Below, one piece after another: positions 12,501-18,500 of a stretch of DNA of 64,000 nt. How positions within the stretch are numbered: position 1 is the stretch's first letter; every line of letters begins with the position of its first letter. The notes beneath the pieces were generated by a model. That model was given only the letters and a program-made list of their open reading frames with translations, did no database searches and had not been told where the DNA came from. Made by a program: the position numbers and the translations under genes. Location of the stretch: positions 52,744 through 116,743 of the forward strand of contig JH152821.1 of the NCBI GenBank assembly GCA_000226015.1, given 5' to 3'. This DNA comes from Mnemiopsis leidyi (lineage: Eukaryota > Ctenophora > Tentaculata > Lobata > Bolinopsidae).

Positions 12501-15500
12501 TTCTGCCATGTTTATTCTCAACACTGTCAAACGTTTCCAGCATTTGGTCAAAGGTCGGTACTTGAATCTAAAAAAGTCATGTCTCAGCCTGTGTTGCATG
12601 TACCAATACTCTTATAATACTACGCTCAAGTTAGTCAGAATGTCTGTCAAGTGACCTTCAGGGTCTTCGTCCATGACTTCAGTCCCGGTCTCATAGTTAC
12701 TGCTACTGTCAGTCTCTACTGTGACACTGTCATTCTCCTCCTCCTCTTCTTCCTCCTCTATACCTGGTGTAAATTGCAGCTGTTCAGCAAATCATATCAG
12801 CTAGCCAGATCTTCTCATTGCAGCGGACTTTCCTTACCTCTACCGAACATCTGAGGTGGCTTTTGAGTCACTGTTGAATAGGTGCGAATAAGTTTTCTAA
12901 GTCCATTAAAAAAGATACAACATCATGATGGAATATTCATTATGAACATCAATACAATTAATGGAACAGACAAAAAGCACGTTCACCATGCACATTGCAC
13001 AACTGAAGGAACATGCATCCTCTCACAGATCTTACCGAACTCTTCCTGTTCATTGCAACCGTACTGAATCTCCTCCTCCAGGGAGACACTGCTGTCGTAG
13101 CAGAGGAAGGAGCGGGTCTTGAAGGAGTGAGCATCGTCCCACATCCTGGTGCCTCTGTACACGGACACGTAGTTCTGTCCTGGAGCGTGTAAGTCAGGAA
13201 CATTAACTCATCAACCCACCTTGTTGCTTTAAGGAGAAAAAACATCAGACTGTAAAATTAGAACTTAAGAAGAGCCCTTTACCTCCTCTTAGGGGATGTG
13301 CGTTGTCAGGTTGTCCCTTGCCCCAGTTGGTGTAGTTGAGCGGAGTTCCGTCCTCCCACACGAACCTGCCCTCCAGAAGAAGATCGTTGGCTCCGATCCA
13401 GAACCAGTTGGAACCGTCGAAAAGGTTCGGTGCAAACCGTCCTTTTTGACGGATGTTCATCACTCGAACGGCCTTTGGATATAATTTTGTTGTTCATTTA
13501 TTGAATGTATTTGTTAAACTGTAGTCTGTAAAGCAGTTAGAGTTTTGCCGAAACCAGTTGAAAATTCCCCACCTGATCGTTTTCCTCCTCACTATCAATC
13601 TTTGCGAGCTCCAATCCCTGTTTCCTGCATGTCATCCTGGCTCCCTCGTAGTTCATGTGTCTCGTGTCAGGGTAAAAACGTCCTTGAGATAACGCGAGTT
13701 ATGCTGTGTACTAGCCTGACTCGCATTTATTTTCAATCTTTATTTATTTTTCAAATTTGAGATATTTTATTTTCGCCGTTAACCCGTTCGCCCCCGAGGT
13801 CGATATAGAGAAGAAGAAATAAAGCTTTCATTTTCTAGGCTGAAATTGCAATTGACCTTGATTACATCAGTTTATAGCCTGAATCCTGATTGTGAAATTC
13901 CTTTAACGACCTTGAAAAATTCGCGAATTGTGGTTTAAAAAACAATTTGTTTTGACTTTTCAAGTCAAAGTAAATTGATGGTGATGAAATTGGACGTATA
14001 TCATTTTATTTAAAATATATTTCAGCGAGTATTTGACTCGTTTTCGTATATTTGCAGAAATCAGCCACAAATCTGATATATGAAAATCACAATTTGGCAC
14101 GGTAGGAAAATTTGACGCAAATTACACAACTAGGTATTCCTGGAGGGGTGTCACAAATTTTTGAAATTCTTAAAACCTCATTTCTTAAGATTTATTAAGC
14201 CTGCTCTAGTTCTCGGAATTGAAATACTCTCACATGGTATTTGAAATTTTTACGAAATTATGTGATTTTAATTATTTGTAAATTTGCGACACCTCCCCAG
14301 AAAAACTTTCTTTTTTAGAGTTTATTTGATTGGCGGATGAAATTCATAAAAGAGGTTGCAGTTAAATTCATGTCTTGAAACTGAACGTCTATTATAACGG
14401 CAGTCACATAAAAAGTTTAATTGAGTAATTGGCGTCCCTAGCCTGCCGCGATATTGATGAGCATCCCAGACATTTATCTTAAATTATGTGTAGTTGCACT
14501 TTCCCGGGACATAAAACTTACCTTTAATCATAATCAAAACCCCAGCCTTGAGCTCTTAGTTTCAAATTCTAAACGAGTTAGATAGTCATGATACGTATAA
14601 TTGTAATTCTTGTTGTGGTTACACGGTAAAGCGTCGTACCCAGTTTAGCGTCACATAGCTCAATTCATAATCTCAATCGTCGGTCTACGATCGTATAAAA
14701 GCGCAGGTGGTCTCGCTATTAGATGTGCATCACTTGGCTATGCTCAATTTCGTTCTAAACTAACTGAATGGCGCAAATCCGGAGACAACGGTGAGAAAAA
14801 CGTTAAGTTAGTGGAACTCGAAATTAAAGTATAAATTTAATTTCCATTATTTTGTCCAATCTATCTCTCTTCCTAAGACGAAATGAAAGGATATTAGGAA
14901 GGGTTAAAGGAGGAATTATTTGCTGAATGGTGACAGGCGGGGGGTGATATAGCTTTATTCGACGGTGAAATAAAGATTTAAAGTTTTTGAAATACATTGA
15001 AGTAAAAGACAAAAAAGTAAAGACATTAAATTGAAGCCGTCCTCCCCACAATTAGAACTCCTACTTACTTCTGCACTTCCTCTCTCCCTCCACAGCCTGT
15101 ACCTCTGCGTCTGGGTCGGACGAGGGGAAGAAGTCCAGATTCTCAAACTGGTCTCGTCCTGGGTTTTGACACTGACAAGCAAAACTTCGTTCTTCTGTGC
15201 CTTTCTCCAGTTTCCAGTCTTTCTTCATTTTGTCGATGCTTATCTTCGCGTTACCTGAGCAGGTCGTGAGGCTTGCAGTTTAAACTTTTTAAGTTTATTG
15301 GTGAAAATTCGTAAGTTAAGTTTCGCTTTCGAGACTAATCTTATATGGATATGTTTGGTGTGGGCGAAATTGACTGCAGTTACCATTACGGTCTACCGAG
15401 CCGTGTAAGCTTTAACTGAAGCAGAACAATGAGGCATTTGCAACTGTAGTTCATCAATATTTAATTCGACTACACGTTTTCTGAACCAGTAGTACAGCAC

Positions 15501-18500
15501 CACAGAAGTTTTTGTCTGTTCAGTTCTTGAACAGTGACTTTGAATTCCATTTTGTGACCATCTTGTTACAATAAACACTCTGTTTTACAATAGACAATAA
15601 AGCTACCATTATCAGCCTTCTAGATCTAACAAATATTGTCAAACGTTTTTGTTTTGTCGCTAGATCAAAAGATATACGTGACAATTGAACTATTCAATAA
15701 TAAATCTGTGTCTGTGTCATTGTTTGTTGTACGCGGCTATAAATATCACACGAGTTTAACGATGGCCACACAATAAATGTTAGCGACATAATGTCAAGTC
15801 ACCATCCTGGAACCAGCTTATAAGTTGCCCACCTGTTCCGGAGTATTCCAGACCGTAGTACGGCTCGAAGTTCTGGTACTCAGCTACAGAGCCGTCCTCC
15901 CACACAAACTTCCCTGATTCTTCTTCGTATCCACCCACCCAAACCTAGGTGTAGTTTGTTAATAAAAATTGTGTCTCGCGGTGACATTCTAAGTTTAAAT
16001 GGGTATTATGTTGATGGTAGATTGCAGAGAGAGCTAAATTTGATATTAAGAAATGTGGACATAAAGTAGAATTTTAGCCGATGACTGAATGGCTGAATGA
16101 ATTCAGCTTGGTGGCTCATATTTAAACAGTTTGTCCTTGAATAACAAGCTAAACGCTTAACCACTCATTAAGGAAGCAAAATTATTTTACTTAAACAAAT
16201 GAAGCTTTCCAATTCCAACTTAGTATAAGATGGAACAGAGCAATTTTAAATATCAAGACATAGAATCTCATACCCTGAGGGCATCACTATACACAAGTCG
16301 CGTTATGACAATATTAACTGTGATTTTTTCCCGTATCTTGCCATTTGGGCCCGAAGGGCCCAAATGGCTAGATTGTTTTGATACGTTTTGTGCACGTGCA
16401 CAAAAAGTACAAAACAAGGGTTGGCGATCGACAGCGTAATTTTGGAATATTAGCTCAAAAAGTGTCCGTACGTACGTACATACGTACGTACGTCCGCGCG
16501 CACGCTCCTTTATCAAACTTAATCATGTATACGAATACAATTATACATTTTTAGGTTTCAACTGCCTCAGGCTGCAGAATGTACTTCACATTATAAAATG
16601 TATACATAATTGCTGCACAACAGTCAACAACTACAACAAGATGTACGATCAAACAAAAAGCAATCAAAATTCTTTTCACCCTAAGTTTTATTGAGTTATT
16701 TAAATATTTGTCGAATGATAGATGACAGATTGAGAGATAAATCATGTAACATAATTTTAATCTCAGCTCCGAAAAAATCTATTTAACGACAAATTCACGA
16801 AACGCCATTAGAATTAACGAAACGCAGTTTAAATAAATAATTAAGGTAGTACATACAATATAATATTGACGACGTCATGCAGAGTCAAGATATTTGAAAC
16901 AAACAATGGAAGAAACGCGCTATTGTGTTCAAACTTTGCGCGTGCAGTTTTCAAATCTTGCATCGAACGGCTGCATTAATTCGCGCGTTTAACACGTGCA
17001 GAACAATGAAATTGACCGAAATGACGTCTGGTTAGTGGTTTGCGAAATGCGGGTTGCCTGTTGCGTATTTTTATTCTTCATTCCGTGAATTGTAATAACA
17101 ATAAGCGATGGCATGACACGGGAAATTCAGCGGTCGCCTGACACAATGAAAGCGGCCGCAAGTCTTGTTTACTTACTTACTTATCTATAATTCAAAATAT
17201 TTCTACGTTTTTTTAATGATTCAATGAAACAAGGAGTTTTAACTTTCACTGATTGATGAATAACTGGACAAAAAGATGCACAGCAAAAGAAGGTTTAACT
17301 AATGGTCTTTAAACATCTGTCTTGTAACAGACGGACAATTTGTAACAACCAAATACTGAGATGAATGTGAGTGTTAAATTACTAGGTCAAGTATTTGGAT
17401 GTTGAGATCCAGCATCTACCATTGAAACAAATAGTGTGCTTCTTCAAAGAATCTCAGATCAGCTTGAAACGATCTCAAAAAATCAGGCAACTACAGCTCC
17501 TACTGCCCAGCTCCCTAGCCACCCTGTATTATCTGCAGGCACCCTTCAAGCTCCACCACCACCTCCCCCTGCCACTGCAAAACACCACCAAAATAGTCAT
17601 GATGGCCTAATGATGATTTCATTGATGAAAATTTGAGCTCTGGCATAATGGATCTTCTGCGAACATCAGAATTCAANNNNNNNNNNTATTTAAATATTTG
17701 TCGAATGATAGATGACAGATTGAGAGATAAATCATGTAACATAATTTTAATCTCAGCTACCGAAAAAATCTATTTAACGACAAATTCACGAAACGCCATT
17801 AGAATTAACGAAACGCAGTTTAAATAAATAATTAAGGTAGTACATACAATATAATATTGACGACGTCATGCAGAGTCAAGATATTTGAAATAAACAATGA
17901 AAAGAACGCGCAATGTGTTCAAACTTTGCGCGTGCAGCGTGGACTTTTCAAATTATGCATCGAACGGCTGCATTAATCCGCGCGTCTGTATTTACACGTG
18001 CAGAACAATAGAAATAAATAAACCGGCATTGAGTCTGGTTGGTGTCTAGTGGTTGCGTATTTTCATTCCTTATTCCGCGAATTTTGGTAACAATAATTCA
18101 CAGCATGATACGGGAAATTCAGCGGTCGCCTGACACAATGAAAGCGGCCGCAATTCTTGTTTGGTAAAGCATCCCACATGATTAATGAAATTCTGCGCAT
18201 GGCAAAAACATTTGCTTATGGTAAATTAAAAATTTACATTCGGTGTCAAAAATAGTTCCCGTGGTCAAAATAGACATGAAGCTCTCAAAATCCTCTAAAA
18301 TCTCGCAAAATATGGCCCCAATTTACCGTAGTAATTGTTTGGACTTGGAGTTTTGCTAATACATAGTTACAGTTCTCCCCCAAATTTGATATCACACAAA
18401 CAACACTGGACACTGGCAGAAAATTAGAATCGAGATCACCTGGTTAACATTCTCGAAGTTTCTATCGAGGTATGGAGATCCGAGTGTCCTGCTGGCGGCC

